Shown: in pieces, positions 1 through 8,069 of the stretch | Position numbering within the stretch: position 1 is the stretch's first letter | How the letters are laid out: each line of letters starts with the position of its first letter | NCBI RefSeq assembly: GCF_012272855.1 | Contig: NZ_JAAXCQ010000013.1 | Coordinates: forward strand, 90,778 to 154,777 | Length of the DNA stretch: 64,000 nt | Origin: Arenibacter sp. 6A1 | GTDB lineage: Bacteria; Bacteroidota; Bacteroidia; Flavobacteriales; Flavobacteriaceae | Direction of reading: 5' to 3' | Notes under the pieces: model-generated | Seen by the model: only the letters and a program-made list of their open reading frames with translations | Told to the model about the DNA's origin: nothing | Database searches by the model: none | Program-made: the position numbers and the translations under genes

Positions 1-792
1 GCCTGGAACGGTGCCGTTTGGCCATTGAACAATCCTGCTCCCAATAGGACAAGTGATTTGGAGTGGACTTTTCAGGAAAGTGCCATTGAAGGACAGGCCG
101 ATAGCAGGATTACCCCCACTAGTTTTAATTGTAGAAAGGCTATTGATGGCTCCATCGAGGGAGGAGCGGCCAGCTTATCCTCCCCTACGGATTGGATAGA
201 AATCAGGTATGCCGAGGTGCTGTTAAATCTAGCAGAGGCTGCAAACGAGGTTGGATTGTCAATAGAAGCCTACAACATACTATCCCAAATCAGGGATCGT
301 GCAGGTATTGATCCTGGTTTAGACGGATTGTATGGCTTACAGGCGGGGATGGACCAGGACCAATTACGAAATGCTATAATGCTCGAAAGAAGGCTAGAGT
401 TGGTTTTTGAAGGTAAGCGTTCCTCAGATCTTAGAAGAAGAAGAATGTACGATGCCATAAATGGGACCTATCGTCAAGGCTATAGAATTACCAAAACTGC
501 TTCTTTTGATGCCCTTGATCCTTCCGAAGAAATTTTGGACGATCGTATAGCTTTAGAAGAAGGGATAAATAATGGAAGCATAGATCTTAACGATCCAAGT
601 GTATACAACACCTATTTTAGCACGGAGTTGAGGAGTGTGGAAAGGTTTGGAAATATAGATGATGATGGTAGTGTCATAAATTATCTTGATAGCTATTATT
701 TTTTCGATATTCCACAAGATGATCTTAATAAAAACCCTAATCTGGAACAAACCAAAGGTTGGCCAGGTGGGACTTTTGATCCATTGCAATAG
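1..792 (+). CDS. SusD/RagB-like outer-membrane lipoprotein, 3' part only
   Basis: The reading frame is open from the first base, so this is the C-terminal part (about 263 residues) of a gene that starts before the window. The stretch with IEIRYAEVLLNLAEAANE and then LERRLELVFEGKRSSDLRRR is the conserved end of the SusD family, and the tail NPNLEQTKGW is the usual SusD finish. SusD proteins are surface lipoproteins that cap a SusC TonB-dependent transporter and bind oligosaccharides. A susC partner is therefore expected just upstream, outside the window. The terminator-like hairpin at 842 suggests that the susCD transcript ends here and that the next gene has its own promoter. The family call is firm; the substrate cannot be read from this fragment. 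Confidence 0.93.
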   Translation, partial: AWNGAVWPLNNPAPNRTSDLEWTFQESAIEGQADSRITPTSFNCRKAIDGSIEGGAASLSSPTDWIEIRYAEVLLNLAEAANEVGLSIEAYNILSQIRDRAGIDPGLDGLYGLQAGMDQDQLRNAIMLERRLELVFEGKRSSDLRRRRMYDAINGTYRQGYRITKTASFDALDPSEEILDDRIALEEGINNGSIDLNDPSVYNTYFSTELRSVERFGNIDDDGSVINYLDSYYFFDIPQDDLNKNPNLEQTKGWPGGTFDPLQ

Positions 793-841
793 TCCAAAAA
801 AAATTGAAAAAAGGAGTTCTATTTGAGTTAGTTGGTTTGAT

Positions 842-874
842 AAAAGGGGGCTGTTCTTTAATAGCCTCTTTTTA
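842..874 (+). terminator. Rho-independent terminator after the susD gene
   Basis: A stem of AAAAGGGGGCT against AGCCTCTTTTT (one bulge) with a short AT-rich loop runs into a T tract, 50 bases after the SusD stop codon. It would end the upstream susCD transcript. Confidence 0.7.
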
Positions 875-978
875 CAAATCAAGACATTTGTAGGCTGCAA
901 ATAGAAATGAAAATGTGAGTAGTAAATTTGAAAAATTGTGAGCCAGGAATTAAAGCTTTATTTAAAACTGCCCGCCTA

Positions 979-1019
979 GATGGCTTCTGTTTTTTTATAT
1001 CATATATAAGAAAGCCATC
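979..1019 (+). repeat. Inverted repeat in the leader of the 1096 gene
   Basis: GATGGCTT at 979-986 is matched by AAGCCATC at 1012-1019, and the interior (TTATAT/ATATAA) can extend the pairing. It lies about 75 bases before the start codon at 1096, in the 303-base gap after susD. It could be a leader hairpin or a protein site. No T tract follows it at once, so I do not call it a terminator. Confidence 0.35.
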
Positions 1020-1095
1020 CTTCTTTAATTGCAATATGAGTTGTTTATTAAATAATATAAGTGAATAAGAATCTTATTAAGTACAATATAAAATT

Positions 1096-3555
1096 ATGAC
1101 TAAACTATTTTGGATTTTTTTATCTACAATATGTATGACGGCCTATGGTAATTCTCAGGATAATAAATTTCTTGAAAATGATTTTTTCAAATTAACCCTT
1201 GATAACCAAGGTAATTTAACGGAATTATTAGAGAAAGAAACAGGTAAAAACCTATTAATTCAAGGTTTTAATAAATCTCTATTAACCATTCAAAGTGACG
1301 GTGTGAATTATCCGATTACAAGCTGGGAACGTAAAGGAGAAATATTGAAATTGAAATTTAAGGAACTAGGTGCCGAAATTAGTGTAAATGTGAATAGTAA
1401 AAATAACTATTTAACCTTTGAAATCGTAAAGGTTAAAAGTAGAAAATTTATTACAAAGGTTACTTGGGGACCCTATCATGTCTTGCCCTCAGAAAAAATA
1501 GGTCAATCAATTGGTATAGCCTATGATGATAATACGGCTATCGGGTTTATGGGATTAAATCTTAAAAGTCGTGGTGGATTTGAAATTGCTACGAGAGAAA
1601 GATTTGGAAATGCTGCGAAGAAAATTGAAGGAGGTGCAAGCTTAACTGGTTTTGTCCGAGATCGCTCCAGATTCCAAACTGTAGATAATTGGGAGCAAAA
1701 GTTAGGACAGGCAGTACCTGTTAAGGATAGCGATGCTGAAATAATAGGTGCCAAATTTGCTTTCTATTGCGTGCCTACAGATAAATTATTGAAAGTTGTG
1801 GAGGAAATCGTTGTAAACGAGGACCTACCTTATATTAAAACGAAAGATGTCTGGAATAAAGTTTCGAAATACTCTAGTTCGTCAAAATTGATAATGTCTT
1901 ACAATGTGAACAACATTGAAGCCTGTATTGATGTTGCGAAAAAAGCTGGTATTTCATCTGTCTATCATGGTGGCATTTTTAAAACATGGGGGACTTTTTT
2001 GTTAAATGATAAAGATTTTCCCAAAGGTTATCAATCTGTTAGGGAGTGTTCGGATATAGCGGAAAAGCATGGTATAAATCTAGGAGCTCATACATTAACA
2101 AATTTTATTACGACAAATGATCCATTAGTTACTCCTCGACCTGATCCAGGTCTTGTTATGGCTGGTATCACCAAGCTTGAAAAAAGTATATCTGAAAATG
2201 ATGATGAATTGTTATTGCAAGATGAAGTTGTGCGACCGGCATACCATGAACCAAATATTGAAAAAGTTAACCCTAGGTGGCGCGAGCATACAGCGGTTCG
2301 AATAGGGGATGAAATTATAGAGTATTCTTATGCAACTGCCGAAGGCAAATTGGTTTTAAAAGATTGTAAACGTGGTGCTTTTGGTACTAAAGCGGTTAAA
2401 CACAAAAAAGGAGAAAAGGTAAGTAGACTAATGTCTCATGGTTACAAAGTATTTTTCCCAGATATTAACTTACAAGATCAAATGGCTAAAAATCTAGCCA
2501 AATTCTTTAATGAAGCTAATCTGAAGAGAATTAGTTTTGATGGTATTGAAGGTGGGCTTGCTTCCGGGCATGGACGCTATGGAAGTGATCGTTTTGTGAA
2601 GGTTTTCTTTGATCATTTAAAAGATCCAAATATTGTAGCGAATTCATCGGATGTAACACATTTTGGTTGGCATTATTTTGCTAATGAAAGTTGGGGCGAA
2701 CCTTGGACATCCGATAACTTTAGGGAAGCACATTTAGACCATAGATTGGATGTGCAACAAGCCTTAAAAGAAGATTTGTTGCCGCGTAAAATGGGACAAT
2801 TTAGTATCAATGCAAAAACAACAAAAAAGGATATTGAATGGGTAATGGGCTTGTGTGCCGGTTACGATGCGGGTGTAGATTTTTACATTAGCCCCAATAT
2901 TGAAGAAATCAACAAAGAAGCTAATTCAATTCTATCAGAAATTAAGAAGTGGGAAAATGCAAGAATGGAAGGTCTTTTTACAGAAGCACAAAAAGAAAAA
3001 CTACGCGATCCTTATACTTTCTATGGTCTAGAGCGAAATGGGGAGGGTGTGAATTTGGTTTTTATTGAATCCTGGGCACCAGAAGGAGGAAGAACTCAGG
3101 GAGAAAATGATCTTAATAGTTTACCATCTTCAATATTGAAAAGCAGTCCGGAAGCTCCTGTATCTTTGGATTATAGGCATACGAATATGACCACGGAACC
3201 GGGACAACCTACGGCTGCCATTTGGAAATATTTTTGTGCAGGACCCAAGCAAAAATTGCAATTTGTAATTCGTCTTCCTAAAGAATCGAGAGAAAGTGTG
3301 AATGGTATCTACTTGAAGGTAGGAGCAAAAAAAATTATGATACCGTTTACATTGGCACCAGGCGATTATATTATTAATAAAGGAAACAATACCTATAAAC
3401 ATCTTTCCGCAGATCTTCAAGTTAAGAATGAAGTTATTCTAGATGAGGGCTATTTTACAGTGACTGAAGGTCAAAACGTAATCGAATTTGATTATCAAGG
3501 CAAAGGAAGGGATGCGGGCCCTGAAATGATTGTTAATTTCCGTACAATAAAATAG
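1096..3555 (+). CDS. Secreted putative glycoside hydrolase, unrecognised family (paralogue of 14727 gene)
   Basis: I do not recognise the family by name. The 819-residue protein has an N-terminal signal peptide (about residues 1-20), a beta-rich N-terminal part, and a central/C-terminal part that reads like a TIM-barrel hydrolase. Its landmarks are shared with the equally long product of the gene at 14727: HTLTNFITTNDPLVTP, C-x-RGAFGTKA, ISFDG-x-EG, WGEPW and DIEW followed by DAG. The conserved Asp/Glu in ISFDGIEG and the Glu in WGEPW are candidate catalytic residues. It lies directly after a susD end and before an FG-GAP protein, in a polysaccharide utilization locus, so a role in periplasmic or surface glycan cleavage is inferred. 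Being a hydrolase is moderately sure; the substrate is unknown. Confidence 0.6.
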   Translation: MTKLFWIFLSTICMTAYGNSQDNKFLENDFFKLTLDNQGNLTELLEKETGKNLLIQGFNKSLLTIQSDGVNYPITSWERKGEILKLKFKELGAEISVNVNSKNNYLTFEIVKVKSRKFITKVTWGPYHVLPSEKIGQSIGIAYDDNTAIGFMGLNLKSRGGFEIATRERFGNAAKKIEGGASLTGFVRDRSRFQTVDNWEQKLGQAVPVKDSDAEIIGAKFAFYCVPTDKLLKVVEEIVVNEDLPYIKTKDVWNKVSKYSSSSKLIMSYNVNNIEACIDVAKKAGISSVYHGGIFKTWGTFLLNDKDFPKGYQSVRECSDIAEKHGINLGAHTLTNFITTNDPLVTPRPDPGLVMAGITKLEKSISENDDELLLQDEVVRPAYHEPNIEKVNPRWREHTAVRIGDEIIEYSYATAEGKLVLKDCKRGAFGTKAVKHKKGEKVSRLMSHGYKVFFPDINLQDQMAKNLAKFFNEANLKRISFDGIEGGLASGHGRYGSDRFVKVFFDHLKDPNIVANSSDVTHFGWHYFANESWGEPWTSDNFREAHLDHRLDVQQALKEDLLPRKMGQFSINAKTTKKDIEWVMGLCAGYDAGVDFYISPNIEEINKEANSILSEIKKWENARMEGLFTEAQKEKLRDPYTFYGLERNGEGVNLVFIESWAPEGGRTQGENDLNSLPSSILKSSPEAPVSLDYRHTNMTTEPGQPTAAIWKYFCAGPKQKLQFVIRLPKESRESVNGIYLKVGAKKIMIPFTLAPGDYIINKGNNTYKHLSADLQVKNEVILDEGYFTVTEGQNVIEFDYQGKGRDAGPEMIVNFRTIK

Positions 3556-3895
3556 TTTTTAGATTTAATGTGTCACTCATGTTTTGCCAATGCCCTTTGT
3601 CGCTCATCATAACAATCTAAAGAAGATCACGTGGGAATGAGGATATTCAAATAAAACAAATAATATGCCACACAGGTAACATAATGAATAAGTAATGGTA
3701 AGGAAACGATATAATGTCAATGTTTGTAGCGCGTTTTCCCTTCAGTACGACTGGTGAGGAAAGTGTTATTTGATTTGCCATTACTTATGAAATGTACTAA
3801 TGAAGTTCTAATGACTGTGAGGGAGGTAGGTTGTTTCTTTCGTAAATAAAAGGGATTTTATTCAAAGGCTATCCAGAAATAATAATAATATAAAA
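3556..3895. other. 340-base intergenic stretch with a long inverted repeat
   Basis: I see no gene in this gap between the 819-residue hydrolase and the FG-GAP protein. Its only clear structure is the 14-base inverted repeat listed separately (3688-3788). The last 100 bases presumably hold the promoter of the 3896 gene, but I could not identify its elements. Confidence 0.5.
3688..3788. repeat. Inverted repeat, 14-base arms about 100 bases apart (MITE-like?)
   Basis: ATAAGTAATGGTAA (3688-3701) is repeated in reverse complement as TTGCCATTACTTAT (3775-3788) with one mismatch. Just inside, AAGGAAACG roughly matches CGTTTTCCCTT. The element is short and non-coding. It could be a miniature inverted-repeat element or a folded leader. 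I saw no second copy in the window, so the mobile interpretation is weak. Confidence 0.35.
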
Positions 3896-6800
3896 ATGAG
3901 TAGAGGAATTGCCATTTTTCAAACGATTTCGATTTTTGTTCTTACTATACATAGTTACGCACAAGATGTAGAAGTAAATAATAGCAGGGATACAGTATTT
4001 ACTTTACTAGGTCCATCTGTAACAGATATAATCTTCAATAACCAACTGCACCAAACCAAGGAAGACAATATTTTTGTTTACAAGGGTTTTTACAAGGGAG
4101 GTGGAGTTGCAATTGGAGATGTGAATAATGATGGACTTTTGGATATATATTTTACTGGAAATCAGGTTGGTGATAAGTTGTATCTCAATAAGGGAAATCT
4201 AAAATTCGAGGATATTACCCTGGCAGCCGGGATCTTGGATAAGGGCGGCTGGTCTACTCACGTAAGCATGGTTGATATTAATAATGATGGGTTTAAGGAT
4301 ATCTACGTTTGTAAAAGTCTTTATGACGGTAGAGAAGATCTACGGGAGAACGAACTTTATATCAATAATGGAGACCTTACTTTTAGTGAATCGGCGGTCA
4401 AGTACAATTTAAATGATAGGAATAGAACGACAGAAGCTAATTTTTTTGATTTCGATAGGGATGGGGATTTTGATGTTTTCTTGGTGAATCAACCAAAGAA
4501 TTCATCTTTTATGGCACCTGCAAACGATGAAGAAAAAATTACGCCGACCCAGAACTATAGGTTATTGGAGAATATTGACAATCGTTTTTTTGAAACACCT
4601 GATAATGGAGGCGTTAGCAATTTTGGTTATGGATTAAGTTCAAGCATAGCCGATTTTAATAATGACGGATGGCAGGACATTTATGTGGCAAATGATTACT
4701 TGGGTCCTGATTTTTTTTACATCAACAATGGCAATGGAACCTTTACCAATAAAATTTATGAAAATATAAAGCATACTTCCTATTTCAGTATGGGCACAGA
4801 TGTTGGCGATATTAACAATGATGGTTGGTTCGATTTTGTGGTACTCGATATGGTAGCAGAAGATAACTACAGACTTAAAAGTAATATGAGTTCCATGAAC
4901 CCCACTGAGTTTTGGAATAACGTAAGTAAAGGTGGGCATTATCAATATATGTTTAATACTCTACAACTGAACAATGGTGTTGATGTACATGGGAATATGC
5001 TTTTTAGTGAAATAGCACAAATGGCAGGGATATCCAGTACGGATTGGAGTTGGTCCCCCTTATTGGCCGATTTTGATAATGACGGGCACTTGGATCTTTT
5101 CGTTACCAATGGAATACGACATGAAATTGGAAACACCGATGCCCTTAAGAAATTGGATGAATATGTTGGCGATATTGATACCAATTATAATAAGGAAGGC
5201 GACAAAAACTTTGACGTTTGGAAATATGCCAAGTTGGAAAAGATGCTATCCTTTTTTCCATCCGATAAAATTCAGAATTATATGTATCGTAATACAAATG
5301 GACTGAAATTCGAAAAAGTGTCCGATAAATGGGGACTATCCCAAAAAACGTTTTCCACTGGTGCTGCCTATGGGGATTTGGATAATGATGGGGATTTAGA
5401 TTTGGTAGTAAACAATATAGATGAGGTGGCCCATATATATAGAAATAACACATCCGAAAAGAAAAAGAACAATTATTTAAGGATAAATTTCAAAAGGGGC
5501 AAGGTGGGTCAAAGTTTTTTTGGTACAAAAGTATCCTTGTTTCATAAAAATGGGGTGCAAATCTCACAATTGACCAATGCTCGTGGAATTAATTCCAGTA
5601 GTGAAGAAACTATACATTTCGGATTGGATCAAATCAATTCTATAGATAGTTTAAGAATAGATTGGTTTAACGGTCAGACCTCAATGTATAAAAACGTTAA
5701 GGTAAACCGAACATTGGAGTATGATCTCAACAGTGCTAAAAATAGCCAACGACTCCCCAATAAACCGGATTTTCTATTATTTGAAGATGTTTCCGATGCT
5801 GCCAAAGTAAATTATGTGCATAGAGAGAATAAGTTCGATGATTTTGGGCGTGAGGTCTTATTGCCCCATCGCATGTCTACCTTAGGCTCAGGAATTGCTG
5901 TCGCAGATATTGATGGTGATGGTCTAGAAGATTTTTATATCGGTGGTCCAGATGAAGGTTTAGGCAAGCTTTATAAGCAACAACCTACGGGTTCATTTAT
6001 AGAAAGTCCCTTAAAACTTATTCCCGACCTAAACAGGGAAGATATGGGAGCCGTATTTTTTGATGCCGATAATGACGGAGATCAGGATTTATATGTGGTT
6101 TCGGGAGGAAATGAATTTGAATTGGATTCCGAAAATTACCAAGATAGATTGTATATAAATAATGGAGAAGGGAATTTTCAATTATCAATAGGGATCCTTC
6201 CTGAAATAATGGCTAGTGGCTCAAGGGTTAAGATGGCGGATTATGATAATGACGGCGATTTAGACCTATTTGTGGGTGGTAGACAAGTTCCAGGGCATTA
6301 TCCCGAACCAGCGGATAGTTATTTGTTAAAAAATCAGCTTAATGAAACTGGAACATTAAGTTTTGTAAAAACCAATATGAATGTATTGGATAGGTTGGGT
6401 ATGGTGACAGACGCTGTTTGGACGGACTTCGACGGGGATGGTGATTTGGATTTATTGGTTACAGGTATGTGGATGCCCATTACTGTTTTGGAAAATGTTG
6501 AAGGGCAATTTAAGAACAGCACAGATAAATTCAATTTACAAAATACCACCGGGTGGTGGTTCAGCATTTCTAAGGGGGATTTGGATGCCGACGGCGATGA
6601 GGATTATGTGTTTGGAAATTTGGGATTGAACTACAAGTACAAGGCAAATGCAAATGAACCATTTTCCGTTTATTATGGTGATTTTGACGAAAATGGAAAG
6701 AACGACATAGTGTTGAGTTATTATAATTATGGGACACAATATCCGTTACGAGGTAGGTCATGTTCCTCCCAGCAAATTCCAGAAATTAAAAAGAAATTTG

Positions 6801-7258
6801 CAACCTACAATGAATTTGCGTCCTCGACTTTGCAAGACGTATATGGGGTTTTCAAATTGGATAATTCCTTGCATTATCAAGCTAAGACTTTTGCTAGTGT
6901 TAGTATGGAAAATTTGGGGAATGGTAAATATGAGATTAGGCAACTGCCAGATTTAGCCCAAATTTCCAACATCAACAGTTCAGTAATTTATGATTTTGAC
7001 AATGATGGGATAAAGGATATTGTTGTGGCTGGAAATCTATATGGATCTGAAATAGAAACAACAAGAAATGATGCGAGTTTGGGCTTGTTTTTAAAGGGAC
7101 AGGGCCAGTTTATTTTTGAGTCAGTACCTATGGGCAAATCAGGACTAAACATTTCTCAAGATGTAAAGGAACTAAAACTCATTGGTTATGGAAACCAAAA
7201 GGCACTTGTTATAGGGGTAAATAATGGTACGGCAAAACTTATTAAAATAAATAATTAA
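3896..7258 (+). CDS. FG-GAP/VCBS repeat protein with ASPIC/UnbV domain
   Basis: This 1120-residue exported protein has a signal peptide ending near YAQD (about residue 23). It carries some fifteen calcium-binding loops of the D-x-[DN]-x-DG-x-x-D type, for example GDVNNDGLLDIYF, ADFDNDGHLDLFV and ADYDNDGDLDLFV, which build beta-propeller blades. An ASPIC/UnbV segment (SSSEETIHFGL, then IDSLRIDWFNGQTSMYKNV) sits near residues 555-610. Such proteins are common beside SusC/SusD systems in marine Bacteroidota, where they are thought to bind or present substrate at the surface; the molecular role is not established. The three bases after its stop lead straight into the remnant of a second gene of the same family, so a tandem pair once stood here. 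Confidence 0.9.
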   Translation: MSRGIAIFQTISIFVLTIHSYAQDVEVNNSRDTVFTLLGPSVTDIIFNNQLHQTKEDNIFVYKGFYKGGGVAIGDVNNDGLLDIYFTGNQVGDKLYLNKGNLKFEDITLAAGILDKGGWSTHVSMVDINNDGFKDIYVCKSLYDGREDLRENELYINNGDLTFSESAVKYNLNDRNRTTEANFFDFDRDGDFDVFLVNQPKNSSFMAPANDEEKITPTQNYRLLENIDNRFFETPDNGGVSNFGYGLSSSIADFNNDGWQDIYVANDYLGPDFFYINNGNGTFTNKIYENIKHTSYFSMGTDVGDINNDGWFDFVVLDMVAEDNYRLKSNMSSMNPTEFWNNVSKGGHYQYMFNTLQLNNGVDVHGNMLFSEIAQMAGISSTDWSWSPLLADFDNDGHLDLFVTNGIRHEIGNTDALKKLDEYVGDIDTNYNKEGDKNFDVWKYAKLEKMLSFFPSDKIQNYMYRNTNGLKFEKVSDKWGLSQKTFSTGAAYGDLDNDGDLDLVVNNIDEVAHIYRNNTSEKKKNNYLRINFKRGKVGQSFFGTKVSLFHKNGVQISQLTNARGINSSSEETIHFGLDQINSIDSLRIDWFNGQTSMYKNVKVNRTLEYDLNSAKNSQRLPNKPDFLLFEDVSDAAKVNYVHRENKFDDFGREVLLPHRMSTLGSGIAVADIDGDGLEDFYIGGPDEGLGKLYKQQPTGSFIESPLKLIPDLNREDMGAVFFDADNDGDQDLYVVSGGNEFELDSENYQDRLYINNGEGNFQLSIGILPEIMASGSRVKMADYDNDGDLDLFVGGRQVPGHYPEPADSYLLKNQLNETGTLSFVKTNMNVLDRLGMVTDAVWTDFDGDGDLDLLVTGMWMPITVLENVEGQFKNSTDKFNLQNTTGWWFSISKGDLDADGDEDYVFGNLGLNYKYKANANEPFSVYYGDFDENGKNDIVLSYYNYGTQYPLRGRSCSSQQIPEIKKKFATYNEFASSTLQDVYGVFKLDNSLHYQAKTFASVSMENLGNGKYEIRQLPDLAQISNINSSVIYDFDNDGIKDIVVAGNLYGSEIETTRNDASLGLFLKGQGQFIFESVPMGKSGLNISQDVKELKLIGYGNQKALVIGVNNGTAKLIKINN

Positions 7259-7260
7259 AA

Positions 7261-7636
7261 ATGGAAAAGTTAAGGGCTTTAGGAAATTTACTTTTTATAT
7301 GTTTTTCTTTCTATGGCACGTATGTTCCAGTCAGGGGGGAAGACTCCCTGTTTAATGAAATTAAACTGGAGTATTCCAAGTTATATTTTAAGAATTCACT
7401 AAAGGAAACCCCGGACTTCAATTACTATATTTTTACGCATATGTATATGGGAACCGGTGTGTCTACTGGCTTGTTATTATAAGGAATTAAAGGTAGGGGT
7501 ATTTGTAGCAGTTACAAGCAGGGAAAGTGGATTTATTGTTTCGGGAAATATAAAGGCTGTGAAAAAAGAGGTGACAGGAACTGGAGTTGTGGTATTGGTA
7601 GGGGAGAACAAAGGATCTTTGCTTGTTTTTAAATAA
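7261..7636 (+). pseudogene. Internally deleted second FG-GAP/UnbV gene
   Basis: The first 73 codons encode a signal peptide and then FKNSLKETPDFNYY followed by MYMGTGVSTG, which aligns with NNQLHQTKEDNIFVYKGF and GGGVAIGD in the N-terminus of the neighbour at 3896. The frame then stops. In the +1 frame, from about 7468, the sequence reads into TSRESGFIVSG and ends VLVGENKGSLLVFK. This aligns with the neighbour's C-terminus (GKSGLNIS, then LVIGVNNGTAKLIKINN). Some 1000 central codons are missing, so only the two ends of a former tandem paralogue remain. The intact neighbour provides the comparison. It could be translated as a short secreted peptide but cannot fold as a propeller. Confidence 0.72.
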
Positions 7637-7842
7637 TTCGGGAGCAAGTTTGACCAATTTGTTCATGCGGTTGAAGGATACTGGAATATGTAGGTTGAAA
7701 ATTATTGTAATAATCTCAATGGTCATTAGGTTCATTTTAAGAATTTTTGATTGTCCCAATCCTCCCTTAAGGTCTAAAATCAAAGCTTTGTTTTTTAAAC
7801 TTGTTCAATTGTAAATAATAATCAGTTACGTCAAAATTATAG

Positions 7843-8012
7843 ATGATGAAAAATAAAACAAAGTTATTTGGATTTTTAGTAAGTATATCTTTTTTCATTT
7901 CTAGGGGAGGTCTAAATGCTCAGGAAGCTAGGTGAAAATCTCAACCTTGTTGGAAGAAATGGTAGATGGTGATTTGAATACCCAGTTTCAAACATCCAAC
8001 TTTTAATCCAAA
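7843..8012 (+). pseudogene. 5' remnant of a GH172 (DUF2961) gene
   Basis: After a signal-peptide-like start (MMKNKTKLFGFLVSISFF) the DNA at 7921-8012 closely matches 10547-10640, the start of the intact GH172 gene at 10472, including CTCAACCTTGTTGGAAGAAA. A lost base after CAGGAAGC shifts the frame into a TGA, and TTTTAATCC replaces the expected Tyr codon region with a stop. The similarity then ends abruptly. This is a truncated, frameshifted duplicate; its spacing suggests that the 8070-10340 genes lie between two former GH172 copies. Confidence 0.75.
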
Positions 8013-8018
8013 TGCCTT

Positions 8019-8034
8019 AGCATATCGATATGCT
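8019..8034. promoter_or_regulatory. Perfect 16-bp palindrome, possible operator of the 8070 gene
   Basis: AGCATATCGATATGCT is its own reverse complement. It is centred on CG in the manner of LacI-family operators and ends 35 bases before the start codon at 8070. It differs from the GCTAAATCGATTTAGC-like boxes of the 22-52 kb regulon, so a different regulator would be expected. Site status is inferred from symmetry and position only. Confidence 0.45.
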
Positions 8035-8069
8035 TGGTTTGTAATTGAATAATAAGAAAAACAATAGAA

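Noticed and set aside
4640..5453. Long minus-strand and alternative-frame open stretches inside the FG-GAP gene
   Set aside because: They lie fully inside a well-supported gene, have no family-like sequence, and arise from the repeated D-x-D-x-DG codons.
7487..7814. Short open frames on both strands between 7487 and 7814
   Set aside because: The first part is explained as the end of a decayed FG-GAP gene; the rest shows no protein-like pattern on either strand.
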